Shown: positions 23,664 through 32,771, counted from the first letter of the stretch. The stretch is DNA of 61,497 bases from an uncultured Clostridium sp. (GCA_958422185.1 CATZNW010000016.1:1-61497); one strand, 5' to 3'. The notes: generated by a model not told the origin, from the letters alone. A program made the numbers and translations.

Positions 23664-24673
23664 AAGATGAGTATAAAGAGCTATTTAACGGTATTGAGCC
23701 GAGCGAGAAGATCAAAACTAAAGTTTTAAACATGACTGAAACAAAGAAAAAAATATTGATTTCTCCTAAGAAGATCGTTGCGGCAATGGCTGCTTTTGCT
23801 GTAATTATTGCCGGCGGGTTCGGAATCTATCATGTATCTTCAGATAAACCGTCAGATCCCGGTAGCCCACAATATGTATCAGCGCCAAGCGATTTTTCAA
23901 TAATTGCTTATGCCCAGGACAATAAAAATAATACTGTGACAATAAACAATGAAGACATTGAGCTGATGAATATAAAGATATCATTGAATGAGGGTTTAGA
24001 CGGGTATTCTGTCAGCGGTCAGAGCGAAGATAACGGTATCACAGTTCGGTCGAATGAAGAGATCGATTCCGTAACATTTGAGAGCAGCAACGGCACGTTT
24101 AGTTACAGTGATAGACTTTTACAGAATTACCTTGTAAAACAAAAGAAATATTATTCAGCAGTGATTCCCATAACACAGCAGCAATATGAAGATTATAGTG
24201 AACTGATTTCCGCGTCAGACGGAAAAAATACATCTGAAATTAAGCAGAAAATTGTGTCTGATCTTATCGGCAGCAAGGACTGCTCTGATTATATTTATGA
24301 CGAGGATTTTGATGTTTCAAAGATCTCTACCTACGAATACTCCTGCTATTTGTCTGACATGGCAGGGGAGGATGAAAATTATTATGACTACTGTATTCTG
24401 ATTGAAAACAAAGGAAAACATCCTGAGAGATTACAGTTTAATCAGAAAAAAGTTGTGGCAAAAACGTATTTGCCCGGCGATGAGATAGGGTATGTAAGTT
24501 ACTGGCCTGATGGGGCTATGGACTATTTGCTTAATCATCCTGAAGCAGATTTCAGCGAACTGCCAACAGACAGTATTAAAATAACCGTAAAATTTAAAAA
24601 CGGTCAGACAGCAGTAAAAGAAATCGTAACTGATTTCACGGATGACGGCATGCTGACTATGAAGTGTAAATAG
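23660..24673 (+). CDS. Putative membrane-anchored anti-sigma factor
   Basis: A 337-residue single-pass protein. The short cytoplasmic N-terminus 'MKDEYKELFNGIEPSEKIKTKVLNM' resembles the start of anti-sigma proteins encoded with Clostridial ECF sigma factors. One membrane helix follows (about residues 41-59, KIVAAMAAFAVIIAGGFGIY), then about 275 extracytoplasmic residues rich in D, E, S and Y without a recognised domain. It overlaps the frameshifted sigma factor by 4 bp, the usual sigma/anti-sigma coupling; the family assignment rests mainly on that context. AAAGGAGG lies upstream. Confidence 0.6.
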   Translation: MKDEYKELFNGIEPSEKIKTKVLNMTETKKKILISPKKIVAAMAAFAVIIAGGFGIYHVSSDKPSDPGSPQYVSAPSDFSIIAYAQDNKNNTVTINNEDIELMNIKISLNEGLDGYSVSGQSEDNGITVRSNEEIDSVTFESSNGTFSYSDRLLQNYLVKQKKYYSAVIPITQQQYEDYSELISASDGKNTSEIKQKIVSDLIGSKDCSDYIYDEDFDVSKISTYEYSCYLSDMAGEDENYYDYCILIENKGKHPERLQFNQKKVVAKTYLPGDEIGYVSYWPDGAMDYLLNHPEADFSELPTDSIKITVKFKNGQTAVKEIVTDFTDDGMLTMKCK

Positions 24674-24686
24674 TCATAAGTATAAA

Positions 24687-24713
24687 AAGATCCGGCAAAT
24701 ATTGCCGGATCTT
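24687..24713. terminator. Terminator between anti-sigma gene and ROK kinase (convergent)
   Basis: AAGATCCGGCAA (24687-24698) pairs with TTGCCGGATCTT (24702-24713) around ATA. The T-tract is better on the minus strand (TTTTTATAC), so it chiefly serves the ROK gene. Confidence 0.8.
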
Positions 24714-24717
24714 AAAT

Positions 24718-25599
24718 TTATAATTTGGAGGCCTTATAGGCAACGCCCAGGAGACCGGCGTTATTGCCGAGTTCCGTATTGACGATTTTTACATTTTTAA
24801 AATTAGTCATAAGTTCTTTATAAATTTTTCTGTCTATAAGATCGATTATATATTCCTCACTCATGATTCCGCCGCTTAGCACGATCAGAGAAGGGTTAAA
24901 AACGCATATCAGGCTCTTAAGACCAATTATTATCTCATCGATCCAAATATCAACAACGTGTCGTATTTCGCGGTTTTCAATGTTCTCTTTCTGAAAGATC
25001 TGAAATCCGTTTAATTCTTTTCCGGCAACTTTCTCAACAGCCTGTGTAAGTGCTCTGGCGGAAGCATACTGTTCATAACATCCTTCGCCGCCGCAGGTGC
25101 AGGGTCTGCCGCCCGCATGGGTTATGATGTGGCCGAACTCACCGGCAGAAGAATGGGAACCTTTATACAGTTCGTTGTTGATATAGATCGCACCGCCGAT
25201 TCCAGTTCCGAAAGTAAGGCAGATAAAATCACTGCATCCTTTTGCTGCGCCGAAGAGCGCTTCCCCTACGGCTGCGGCGTTTACGTCATTTTCAACATAA
25301 GTGGGGATTCCGGTTTTGCTTTCAACCATTTTTTTGACCATCATACCGGTATAATATGGAATATTGTCCGTAGCGTAAACAACGATTCCGTTTTCTGAAT
25401 CCACTTGGCCTGCCGTGCTGATTGCGATTCTGTCTATATCCTCAAAGCCGTCAATGATATCAAGAACTTTATTTATGATATACTGACCGCCCTTTGAAGC
25501 TTCTGTAGGGACAGACTGAATCTGGGTCAGTGTATATTTTTCATTGCAAACGGCATATTTGATATTCGTGCCGCCGATATCAAAAGCAAGTATTCTCAT
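24718..25599 (-). CDS. ROK family sugar kinase (glucokinase-like)
   Basis: A 293-residue cytoplasmic sugar kinase. The ATP phosphate loop is LAFDIGGTNIKYAV. ENDVNAAAVGEALFG contains the catalytic Asp, followed by LTFGTGIGGAIY. The ROK signature 'GEFGHIITHAGGRPCTCGGEGCYEQYAS' includes the CxCGxxGCxE zinc site. The C-terminal adenosine motif is 'LIVLSGGIM'. Members phosphorylate glucose, N-acetylmannosamine or similar sugars; specificity cannot be set from sequence alone. It is monocistronic on the minus strand, with no DNA-binding N-terminus, so it is an enzyme and not a ROK repressor. Confidence 0.9.
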   Translation of the reverse strand: MRILAFDIGGTNIKYAVCNEKYTLTQIQSVPTEASKGGQYIINKVLDIIDGFEDIDRIAISTAGQVDSENGIVVYATDNIPYYTGMMVKKMVESKTGIPTYVENDVNAAAVGEALFGAAKGCSDFICLTFGTGIGGAIYINNELYKGSHSSAGEFGHIITHAGGRPCTCGGEGCYEQYASARALTQAVEKVAGKELNGFQIFQKENIENREIRHVVDIWIDEIIIGLKSLICVFNPSLIVLSGGIMSEEYIIDLIDRKIYKELMTNFKNVKIVNTELGNNAGLLGVAYKASKL

Positions 25600-25662
25600 A
25601 AAAACACTCCAATTATTTATAGTTAAATTATAACAGCGGATATTTTTAATTGCAATAACTTA

Positions 25663-25691
25663 TTGAAAAAAATTGATTATTATGATATTAT
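25663..25691 (+). promoter_or_regulatory. Promoter of the small membrane protein gene
   Basis: TTGAAA (25663-25668), a 17-nt spacer and TATTAT (25686-25691) with a TGA extended -10 element. The transcript starts about 40 nt before the ATG. Confidence 0.7.
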
Positions 25692-25737
25692 AACTAATAA
25701 TAAAAAGTAGAAATTTGCGGATTAAAGGATTTTTAAT

Positions 25738-26349
25738 ATGGCAAACGATTATAATGACGAACATTTGGACAGCCCTCTTGTTGTACACAAAGTAACAGAT
25801 GCGTCTTATCATGAAACTGAAAATAATGTTGACGTTAATGCAACGCATATAGAAGAAGAAACGGCTACCCTTGAACGCCACCGTTTTAAAAAAGAAAAGA
25901 AAAGCAGCAGTAAATGGCCAATCATTCTGACTTTTCTTGTTGTTGTAATAGCTGTGTTCTGCTATCTTTATTTCAGCGGTTCCCTTGCCGGCATCGGTCT
26001 TGGCACTGCCGAAACCACGACCCAGCCTGTTACAGAGGATTTTACCCTGCCCGAAAATCCGTATGACGGAATTATTACCGTAAAAGGAACTTACATCTTT
26101 TTCGAAGGTGAGGAGGTTGACGGTATCGAGGGCCTTACAAGTGAGGTGCGTTATCTTGACGCCGGCACCAGCTTTGTGATACAGGATGAGGATGCGGACT
26201 CCACATTCCTGTATGAAGAAGTATTGCCTCTGCTTCAGCAGTACGGAATTGAAACCGAAGTGCGTTATGTGGTTTCAAGCGGTCTGACGAGCAGATATGA
26301 AACAACTACTGCCGCTTCGGATACAACTGGTCAAAGCGCTGCTCAGTAA
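25738..26349 (+). CDS. Hypothetical single-pass membrane protein with ExbD/TolR-like outer domain
   Basis: I do not recognise a named family. The 203-residue protein has a charged cytoplasmic N-terminus ending in KKEKKSSSK, one membrane helix (about 61-80, WPIILTFLVVVIAVFCYLYF), a Thr-rich linker and an extracytoplasmic domain (about 105-185), then a Ser/Thr tail. The outer domain 'ITVKGTYIFFEGEEVDG', 'TSFVIQDEDADSTFLYEEVLPLLQQYGI', 'TEVRYVV' follows the beta-helix-beta spacing of ExbD/TolR periplasmic domains, but similarity is by eye only. AAAGGA precedes the ATG. It ends 4 nt before the next gene, so the pair is probably co-expressed. Confidence 0.5.
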   Translation: MANDYNDEHLDSPLVVHKVTDASYHETENNVDVNATHIEEETATLERHRFKKEKKSSSKWPIILTFLVVVIAVFCYLYFSGSLAGIGLGTAETTTQPVTEDFTLPENPYDGIITVKGTYIFFEGEEVDGIEGLTSEVRYLDAGTSFVIQDEDADSTFLYEEVLPLLQQYGIETEVRYVVSSGLTSRYETTTAASDTTGQSAAQ

Positions 26350-26353
26350 TATT

Positions 26354-27217
26354 ATGGATTTTAAATTTATTGAATTTGCTGATATAAATAACGATCTGAA
26401 AATAAAACTCAGTGACCTTGCCGTTCGCGACGAGGTCGCTTTTTTGCGCCTTGCCCGTAATTATTCTGACGGCAGCGTAAAAGGGCTTATAAAACGCAGC
26501 GATCTGATCCGGCTGGCTGCTGCGCTGAAAGCCTCAGAATTTACTTATGAAAAGTATCAAAAAAAGGGAATACCGGATTCTGTATTTATTGATACACTGG
26601 CTGATATTGGTCTCTGGTGCAGGGAGAATAATAACATCGGATTAAAAAATTATCAGTGGATAAAGCATCATGTGTCCTTTCGGCTTTTTAAGCTTGGGAG
26701 GCTGCAGTTTCAGATCTTTCAATGTAAAAATCCTGCCTTTCACTATTCCAGACTGCCGTTTAACTATGGGGATTATGTAATCAACGTTCACATTCCTGCA
26801 TGCGGAAAACTGGATATTCATGAATGCAGAAAGTCATTTATACTTGCAGTTGATTTTTTCAGCCGTTATTTTCCCGAAATAAAGTGGGATTATTTTTTGT
26901 GCGAAAGCTGGCTGGTCTATAACGGCAACGCTGATTTTATGGATGGTAACAGCAATATCCTCAATTTTTCAAAACTTTTTGATATCCATTATTCGATCCA
27001 TTATGAAAATCAGACCTATGACAGGCTTTTCGGCCTGAAAAATGTCCCTTTTTTCCGCTTTCAAATTAAGAATCTGGCTGAAGACACATCTCTTCAAAGG
27101 CGCGCCAAAGCGTATCGCCTTGCTCATAATCGTTTTGGAATCGGTATTGCTACAATAAAAAAACAGGCGGTAAGACCGCCCGAGTTTGCGTATAATAATC
27201 CGGATCAGCTGTTTTGA
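26354..27217 (+). CDS. GNAT-like acyltransferase domain-containing protein (NAT_N / GNAT_C type)
   Basis: A 287-residue protein. The middle and C-terminus, 'VSFRLFKLGRLQFQIFQ', 'GDYVINVHIPACGKLDIHECRKS' and 'WDYFLCESWLVY', match the conserved core of the two-domain acyltransferase family with an N-terminal NAT_N and a GNAT-like C-terminal domain. Function within the family is not established. The ATG at 26354 follows the previous stop by 4 nt and has no clear ribosome binding site, so coupling is likely; an upstream in-frame ATG at 26297 would lie inside the preceding gene. Its 3' end overlaps the convergent rnhA by 13 bp. Confidence 0.72.
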   Translation: MDFKFIEFADINNDLKIKLSDLAVRDEVAFLRLARNYSDGSVKGLIKRSDLIRLAAALKASEFTYEKYQKKGIPDSVFIDTLADIGLWCRENNNIGLKNYQWIKHHVSFRLFKLGRLQFQIFQCKNPAFHYSRLPFNYGDYVINVHIPACGKLDIHECRKSFILAVDFFSRYFPEIKWDYFLCESWLVYNGNADFMDGNSNILNFSKLFDIHYSIHYENQTYDRLFGLKNVPFFRFQIKNLAEDTSLQRRAKAYRLAHNRFGIGIATIKKQAVRPPEFAYNNPDQLF

Positions 27218-27648
27218 AGTTTTTTGTACTGTTCAACAGCAAGTCTGTCGCAGCGTTCATTATAACGATGACCGTTGTGACCTTTTACCCAGTTGAATTT
27301 TACGCTGTGCCTTTTCAGCTGTATAAGCAGCTGTTCCCACAGGTCAACATTAAGCGCCGGTTTCTTATCTGCTTTTTTCCAGCCGTTTTTCTGCCATGAA
27401 TAAAGCCACCCCATGTTTATTGCGTCGCAAACATATTTTGAATCGGTGGTTAACTCAACATCACACGGTTCTTTCAGCGCTTCAAGCGCTTTTATAACCG
27501 CAGTCAATTCCATGCGGTTGTTTGTTGTGTCTGCTTGCGCTCCGCACAGTTCTTTTTCCGCCGTGCCGTAAACAAGCACCGCGCCCCATCCGCCGCAGCC
27601 GGGATTGCCGCTGCACGCCCCGTCTGTATAGATACTGACCTTTTTCAT
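27205..27648 (-). CDS. rnhA: Ribonuclease HI
   Basis: A 147-residue RNase H1 that cleaves RNA in RNA-DNA hybrids. The complete catalytic set is visible: D9 (IYTDGACSGNPG), E47 (NNRMELTAV), D69 (LTTDSKYV), H124 (WVKGHNGHRYN) and D134. It is close to E. coli RnhA in length and keeps the 'GWLYSWQKNGWKKADKKP' basic handle region. No hybrid-binding N-terminal domain is present. It stands alone on the minus strand; the stop region overlaps the convergent acyltransferase gene. RNase HII is encoded separately at 48 kb. Confidence 0.96.
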   Translation of the reverse strand: MKKVSIYTDGACSGNPGCGGWGAVLVYGTAEKELCGAQADTTNNRMELTAVIKALEALKEPCDVELTTDSKYVCDAINMGWLYSWQKNGWKKADKKPALNVDLWEQLLIQLKRHSVKFNWVKGHNGHRYNERCDRLAVEQYKKLQNS

Positions 27649-27754
27649 ATCTTTTCACTTTCTAAAAGTATTTTTTATGTTTGGAATATTTTATCATTCT
27701 TTTTGGTAATAATCAATATAGATCGCAAAGAACTTGTTTATTAGCAAACTGTTC

Positions 27755-27783
27755 TTGACAAGTTAAATTTTATAATTTATTAT
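27755..27783 (+). promoter_or_regulatory. Promoter of the rnj-rplI-dnaB operon
   Basis: TTGACA (27755-27760), a 17-nt spacer and TATTAT (27778-27783). A TATAAT at 27771 is too close to this -35 to pair with it. The leader to RNase J is about 50 nt. Confidence 0.75.
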
Positions 27784-27838
27784 ATACCTAATCTTTTGTT
27801 CGGAAAAAATTTCATATTAAAGGAGCTAATTATTTTTT

Positions 27839-29620
27839 ATGACAAAACAAAATACAGCCACTGCTAAGAGCGCCGCAGGAAAACGGAATTCCGCAAAGCG
27901 CACCTATTCTTATCGCAGGGTTACAAAAAAGCCTCAGACTTCTGTCAGAAAGTCCCGTAAGGCTGAGCATATCAAGATCGCTTTTCTTGGCGGCATGAAT
28001 GAAATCGGAAAGAATATGACCGTCTATGAATATGCAGGAGACATGTTTATTGTGGACTGCGGCCTTGCCTTTCCTGGCGCAGAGCTGCTTGGAGTGGATT
28101 CAGTAATTCCCGATTTTGCTTTTGTTGAGGAAAATGCAGATAAGATAAAAGGTCTGCTTATCACTCACGGACATGAAGACCATATTGGGGGAATCCCGTA
28201 CCTGCTCAAAAAGATCAACGTTCCGATATATTCAACCAGACTCACAATAGGTCTTATCAAAGGCAAGCTTAAAGAACACGGATTACTGGATGTTGCCGAA
28301 CTGCATGAGATCAATCCGACGGATAAGATAAAACTCGGCAAATTCACGGTTGAATTTATCCATGTTAATCATTCGATCCCGGATGCCGTGGGCCTTGCGG
28401 TGTCCTGTGCCGGCGGTACAATTATCCATACAGGTGACTTTAAGATCGATACAACCCCTGTTGACGGTGATATGATCAACCTTCCGCGTTTTGCGGAATA
28501 TGGTTCAAACGGTGTTCTTGCGCTTCTTCAGGACTCAACAAATGCAGAAAGGCCCGGCTATACAATGAGTGAAAAAAAGGTTGGCGAGTCTTTCTTAAAC
28601 CTTTTCAGAAAAGCCGGAAAACGCAGGATTGTTGTGGCAACTTTTGCTTCCAACATCCACCGCGTTCAGCAGATCATTGACGTTGCAAAGCACTTGAAAC
28701 GCAAAGTAGCCGTTGTAGGCAGGAGCCTTGAAAATCTGGTCCAGGTCGGCGAAGAGCTGGGATATCTCAACGTGCCCGATAATATTCTTATCAGCATCGA
28801 TGAAATAAGAAACTATACGGATGATAAACTGGTTATCATTACTACGGGCTCGCAGGGTGAACCCATGAGTGCTCTTACAAAGATTGCTAACGGCGAGCAT
28901 AAAAAAGTTACCGCTTCGCCTAATGATTATGTAATCATTTCAGCTACGCCGATTCCGGGAAACGAAAAAATGGTGGGCAATGTAGTAAACGAGCTTATGA
29001 AACGTGGCGTAGAGGTAATCTACGAAAAAATGTACGAGGTACACGTTTCCGGCCATGCCTGCCAGGAAGAGCTCAAGCTTATGATGGGCATCGTCAATCC
29101 TAAATTCTTTATTCCGGTTCACGGCGAGCAAAAGCACTTAAGAAAACATGCTCAGCTTGCTGAATCCATGGGTATAAACAAAAAGAATATTTTTGTCGGT
29201 GACATTGGAAATTACATTGAGATATCCGATAGGGGAATAAAGCGGCTTGACGATGTTCCCAGCGGAGACGTTTATGTTGACGGTTACGGTGTCGGAGATG
29301 TAGGAAATATAGTTCTTAATGACAGAAAGCATCTTTCCGCTGACGGAATAATCATTATAGTTGCAACTATTGATTCTGAAACGGGCGATATTTTGTGCGG
29401 CCCGGATATAGTCAGCAGGGGATTTGTTTACGTCAGGGAAAGTGAAGAGCTTATTAATTCCGCTCGGGATCTGGCGTGCCGTGTGATTGATGAAACTTAT
29501 AACAGCCGTTATCATGACTGGAACAGCGTTAAAACGAGCCTTAAAGATGAGATTTCTCATATGATGTATGAGAAGACCAAGCGCAATCCGATGATTTTGC
29601 CGATTATTATGGAGATTTAA
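27839..29620 (+). CDS. Ribonuclease J
   Basis: A 593-residue metallo-beta-lactamase/beta-CASP ribonuclease with 5'-exonuclease and endonuclease activity in RNA turnover and maturation. Zinc motif HGHEDHIGG (110-117), HVNHSIPDAVG, 'HTGDFKID', the beta-CASP segment 'ATFASNIHRVQQII' and 'VSGHACQEELKLM...FIPVHGE' are present. The first ~43 residues are a Lys/Arg-rich, low-complexity extension (17 K/R) before the usual RNase J start. AGGAG is 13 nt from the ATG, longer than usual, with only T's between. First gene of the operon with rplI, dnaB, tilS and ftsH. Confidence 0.94.
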   Translation: MTKQNTATAKSAAGKRNSAKRTYSYRRVTKKPQTSVRKSRKAEHIKIAFLGGMNEIGKNMTVYEYAGDMFIVDCGLAFPGAELLGVDSVIPDFAFVEENADKIKGLLITHGHEDHIGGIPYLLKKINVPIYSTRLTIGLIKGKLKEHGLLDVAELHEINPTDKIKLGKFTVEFIHVNHSIPDAVGLAVSCAGGTIIHTGDFKIDTTPVDGDMINLPRFAEYGSNGVLALLQDSTNAERPGYTMSEKKVGESFLNLFRKAGKRRIVVATFASNIHRVQQIIDVAKHLKRKVAVVGRSLENLVQVGEELGYLNVPDNILISIDEIRNYTDDKLVIITTGSQGEPMSALTKIANGEHKKVTASPNDYVIISATPIPGNEKMVGNVVNELMKRGVEVIYEKMYEVHVSGHACQEELKLMMGIVNPKFFIPVHGEQKHLRKHAQLAESMGINKKNIFVGDIGNYIEISDRGIKRLDDVPSGDVYVDGYGVGDVGNIVLNDRKHLSADGIIIIVATIDSETGDILCGPDIVSRGFVYVRESEELINSARDLACRVIDETYNSRYHDWNSVKTSLKDEISHMMYEKTKRNPMILPIIMEI

Positions 29621-29636
29621 AGAAAGGTTAACCGAT

Positions 29637-30080
29637 ATGAAAGTTATACTAAAGCAGGATGTTAAAAATTTGGGAAAAAAAGGTGAGCTTGTAAATGCTT
29701 CGGACGGATATGCAAGGAATTATCTTTTTCCGCGCGGACTTGCCACTGAAGCAAACGCAAGCGCTATGAATGATTTTAACAATAAGGAAAATGCAAAAAA
29801 ATATCATAAGCAGGAAGAGATCAAGGCTGCTCAGGCAGACGCAGCTGAGCTTGAAGGCAAAACTTTCATGTTAACTGCAAAGGCCGGAGCAAACGGTAAG
29901 CTGTTTGGTTCGGTTACGGCCAAGGATATTTCAGCACAGATAAAAAAGGATATGAATCTTGATATAGATAAACGTAAAATCAGCGTTGACGATATCAAAC
30001 AGTTCGGTACCTATGAGGCCGAAATAAAGATATATCAGGGAATCAGCGCAAAAATTTATGTTCAGGTGTCCGAAGCCTGA
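29637..30080 (+). CDS. rplI: 50S ribosomal protein L9
   Basis: A 147-residue L9. The N-terminal 23S-binding domain 'MKVILKQDVKNLGKKGELVNASDGYARNYLFPRGLA' is diagnostic; a long connecting helix (residues 41-75) and the C-terminal domain 'KLFGSVTAKDISAQI... KRKISVDDIKQFGTYEAEIKI' follow. AGAAAGG precedes the ATG. The rplI-dnaB order is common in Bacillota. Confidence 0.97.
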   Translation: MKVILKQDVKNLGKKGELVNASDGYARNYLFPRGLATEANASAMNDFNNKENAKKYHKQEEIKAAQADAAELEGKTFMLTAKAGANGKLFGSVTAKDISAQIKKDMNLDIDKRKISVDDIKQFGTYEAEIKIYQGISAKIYVQVSEA

Positions 30081-30100
30081 ACGGAAACGGATGATTAAAA

Positions 30101-31474
30101 ATGGCAACTATCAATTCCGGCACTGCCGCTATGCCTTACAGTCTTGAGGCCGAACAGGCTGTTCTCGGATCTATACTGATAGATCCGGAGTGTATGGAAG
30201 ACGTTGTTTCAATTGTTAAACAGGATTATTTCTATCTTCCTCAGCACAAGGCCATATTTTCTTCAATGATGGCGATGTTTACCGGTTCAAAAGCAAAAAT
30301 AGATCCGGTAGTTATAGCCGACTCGCTTGCAAAAGAAGGTCTTTATGACGACGCCGGTGGCAGAGAATATCTTATAACTCTCAGAGACAGCGTTCCGTCA
30401 ACTGCCAATGTAAAGACATATGCGAAGATCGTTGAGGAACAGTATTATTTGAGAACTCTGATCTCCGTTTCGCAGAAAATAATAGAAGCGGCTGCCTCGA
30501 ATAATTCAGACGCTAATTCACTGCTCGATTTTGCAGAGCAGAAAATATATGATATCCGGCAGGGCTCAAAGGATGACGATCCGAAAAAACTTTCTGACGT
30601 AATTGTAAACGATGTTTATGACCGTTTACATAAGATCACAGGCGAGGATAAAGAGAAATACCAGGCGGTTCCGTCCGGTTTCAGTTTGCTGGACAGGTAT
30701 ATCACCGGACTCGGGAAATCCGATCTTATTCTGATCGGCGCACGCCCGGCTATGGGTAAGACCTCTTTTGCGCTTAATCTTGCGCAGAACGTTTCCATGA
30801 CGGCTAGAAAAAAATGTGTGTTTTTCAGCCTTGAAATGTCAAAAGAGCAGCTTGCGGAAAGGCTTTTGTCTTCAAGAGCCGGAATCCCGAGCCAGAAGAT
30901 CCGTAAAGGCGAACTTTCTGACGATGAATGGGTGCGCCTTGGCAATGCTGCCGGCGAGTTTGAAGAGGCTGAGCTTTATCTTGACGACTCTTCAAGCATT
31001 ACAGTGCCCGAAATTAAAGCAAAAGTACGCCGAATGAAAAATGTTGACGTTATTATTATCGATTATCTTGGTCTGTTACAGTCAGCTGTCAGAAAAGAAA
31101 ATCGTGTTCAGGAGGTTTCCGATATAACGAGGAATCTCAAGATGATGGCAAAAGACCTGAATATTCCGGTCATCTGCTGCGCCCAGCTTTCCAGAGGCAC
31201 GGAAGGCAGAAACAAAAGCCACAGACCTCAGCTTGCGGACCTGAGAGAGTCCGGTTCTATTGAGCAGGATGCTGATATCGTAATGTTTCTCTACCGTCCC
31301 GATTATTACAGCGGCGAACTGGATGATGATAAGCGCGAACAGGTCGACGAGGCAGCTACCGAACTGATTGTGGCAAAAAACAGGCACGGCGCTACCGGTA
31401 CTGTTGAAATGGCCTTTGACAAGGAATTTACAAGATTCAGATGCGTTGAAAAAGACTACGGCGATGAACGATAA
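30101..31474 (+). CDS. dnaB: Replicative DNA helicase DnaB
   Basis: A 457-residue hexameric replication fork helicase. The N-terminal domain starts MPYSLEAEQAVLGSILIDPE. The RecA-like domain has Walker A GARPAMGKTSFAL (from residue 213), 'FFSLEMSKEQLAERLLSSRAGI', Walker B DVIIIDYLGLLQ, 'VICCAQLSRGTEGR' and the arginine finger region 'DLRESGSIEQDADIVMFLYR'. No intein is present. The last codons overlap tilS by 11 bp. Confidence 0.97.
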   Translation: MATINSGTAAMPYSLEAEQAVLGSILIDPECMEDVVSIVKQDYFYLPQHKAIFSSMMAMFTGSKAKIDPVVIADSLAKEGLYDDAGGREYLITLRDSVPSTANVKTYAKIVEEQYYLRTLISVSQKIIEAAASNNSDANSLLDFAEQKIYDIRQGSKDDDPKKLSDVIVNDVYDRLHKITGEDKEKYQAVPSGFSLLDRYITGLGKSDLILIGARPAMGKTSFALNLAQNVSMTARKKCVFFSLEMSKEQLAERLLSSRAGIPSQKIRKGELSDDEWVRLGNAAGEFEEAELYLDDSSSITVPEIKAKVRRMKNVDVIIIDYLGLLQSAVRKENRVQEVSDITRNLKMMAKDLNIPVICCAQLSRGTEGRNKSHRPQLADLRESGSIEQDADIVMFLYRPDYYSGELDDDKREQVDEAATELIVAKNRHGATGTVEMAFDKEFTRFRCVEKDYGDER

Positions 31475-32771
31475 AATTCTTGATACTGTAAAAAAATATG
31501 ACATGATTTCAAAAGGCGATTCAGTGCTTGTTGCTCTTTCAGGAGGCGCTGATTCCGTCATGCTTGCTCTTTTTCTTCTAAGTATTAGGGACGCGTATTC
31601 TCTGAAGCTGACCGCCTTCCATGTGGAGCACGGTATAAGGGGAAAAGAAAGCATGGAAGATGCTGCTTTTTGTGAGCGTTTTTGCAAAAAAAACGGCATC
31701 GACTTTAAGATACTGCATATCAATGCCCCTGTTGAGGCAAAAAAATGTAAAATGGGCGTCGAGGAATACTCAAGAACGGCAAGGTATGAGTTCTTTGAAT
31801 CCTTTAATTGCTCCAAAATAGCAACTGCGCATAATCTGTCTGACAATATTGAAACTATGATTTTCAGGTGCGCCCGCGGAACGTCTCTTAAGGGGCTCTG
31901 TTCGATCCCTCCAAAAAGAGGCAGGATCATTAGGCCGCTCATTGAGATTAGCTCTGCGGAAATAAGAAGATATCTTGATGACAATAATATTTCTTACAGA
32001 GTGGACAGCACAAATTCTGATTCCAGCTATTCCCGTAATTTTATCAGAAATGAGATCATGCCTCTTTTTAGGCATTTGAACGGTGAATTTGAGCACCATG
32101 CGGCGCGTATGATCGAAACGCTTTGTGATGACGAAGACTTCTTAAACGAGCATATCAGCAGCATCTATGATGACATATGTCAGGATAACATGATTCGTGC
32201 AGAGCGTTTCAACCGCCTTTCAAAAAGTGAAAAAAACAGAATTGCTGCAAAATGGCTGAATGATAACGGACTGCCGGTGAATGATAACGTTATAACGGGT
32301 GTCTTACGGCTTTCGCTGCGCAATTCGCGTTTTCAGATCTCTGAAAACATATTCGCTGTTTCAGCAGCCGGGAATATCAGAATTGCCGATTTTGGCAAGA
32401 AACATAAAAATTTCAGTTTTATTGTATCCAAAAACGTTGTTTCTGTAAAAGATTTCTTAAATAAATGTGAATTTAATAACAAAAAGTTTGATTTTTACTG
32501 CGACTGTGATAAAATAGTTGGCAACGTGATTGTCAGAAGCAGAAAAGACGGTGATCTGATCTCTCCAAAGGGCAGAAACTGCACAAAGAGCCTTAAAAAG
32601 CTTTTTAATGAACAGCATATTCCGCCTGAAATCAGAAACAGGATACCTGTTATTGCGGACGATAACGGAGTTATCGGTATTGCGGGTATAACCGTTTCCC
32701 AAAGAACTGCTGTTGACAGTAATACTAAAAACATTTTAATTTTAAGCATCCGCACGGAGGATAAGAATTAA
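31464..32771 (+). CDS. tilS: tRNA(Ile)-lysidine synthase
   Basis: A 435-residue PP-loop ATPase that converts C34 of the CAU-anticodon isoleucine tRNA to lysidine, so that it reads AUA. The PP-loop is VLVALSGGADSVML (26-31 core); 'FHVEHGIRGKESMEDAAFCERFC', 'ATAHNLSDNIETMIFRCARGTSLKGL' and 'YRVDSTNSDSSYSRNFIRNEIMP' are family signatures. The C-terminal TilS domain is present. The ATG at 31464 inside the dnaB end was chosen because it precedes the first conserved strand. The stop shares one base with the ftsH start. The usual hpt gene between tilS and ftsH is missing. Confidence 0.95.
   Translation: MNDKILDTVKKYDMISKGDSVLVALSGGADSVMLALFLLSIRDAYSLKLTAFHVEHGIRGKESMEDAAFCERFCKKNGIDFKILHINAPVEAKKCKMGVEEYSRTARYEFFESFNCSKIATAHNLSDNIETMIFRCARGTSLKGLCSIPPKRGRIIRPLIEISSAEIRRYLDDNNISYRVDSTNSDSSYSRNFIRNEIMPLFRHLNGEFEHHAARMIETLCDDEDFLNEHISSIYDDICQDNMIRAERFNRLSKSEKNRIAAKWLNDNGLPVNDNVITGVLRLSLRNSRFQISENIFAVSAAGNIRIADFGKKHKNFSFIVSKNVVSVKDFLNKCEFNNKKFDFYCDCDKIVGNVIVRSRKDGDLISPKGRNCTKSLKKLFNEQHIPPEIRNRIPVIADDNGVIGIAGITVSQRTAVDSNTKNILILSIRTEDKN

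Noticed and set aside
31082..31984. Long 300-codon minus-strand frame opposite dnaB/tilS
   Set aside because: It is antisense to two well-conserved genes, shows no domain and no Shine-Dalgarno, and arises from codon bias.
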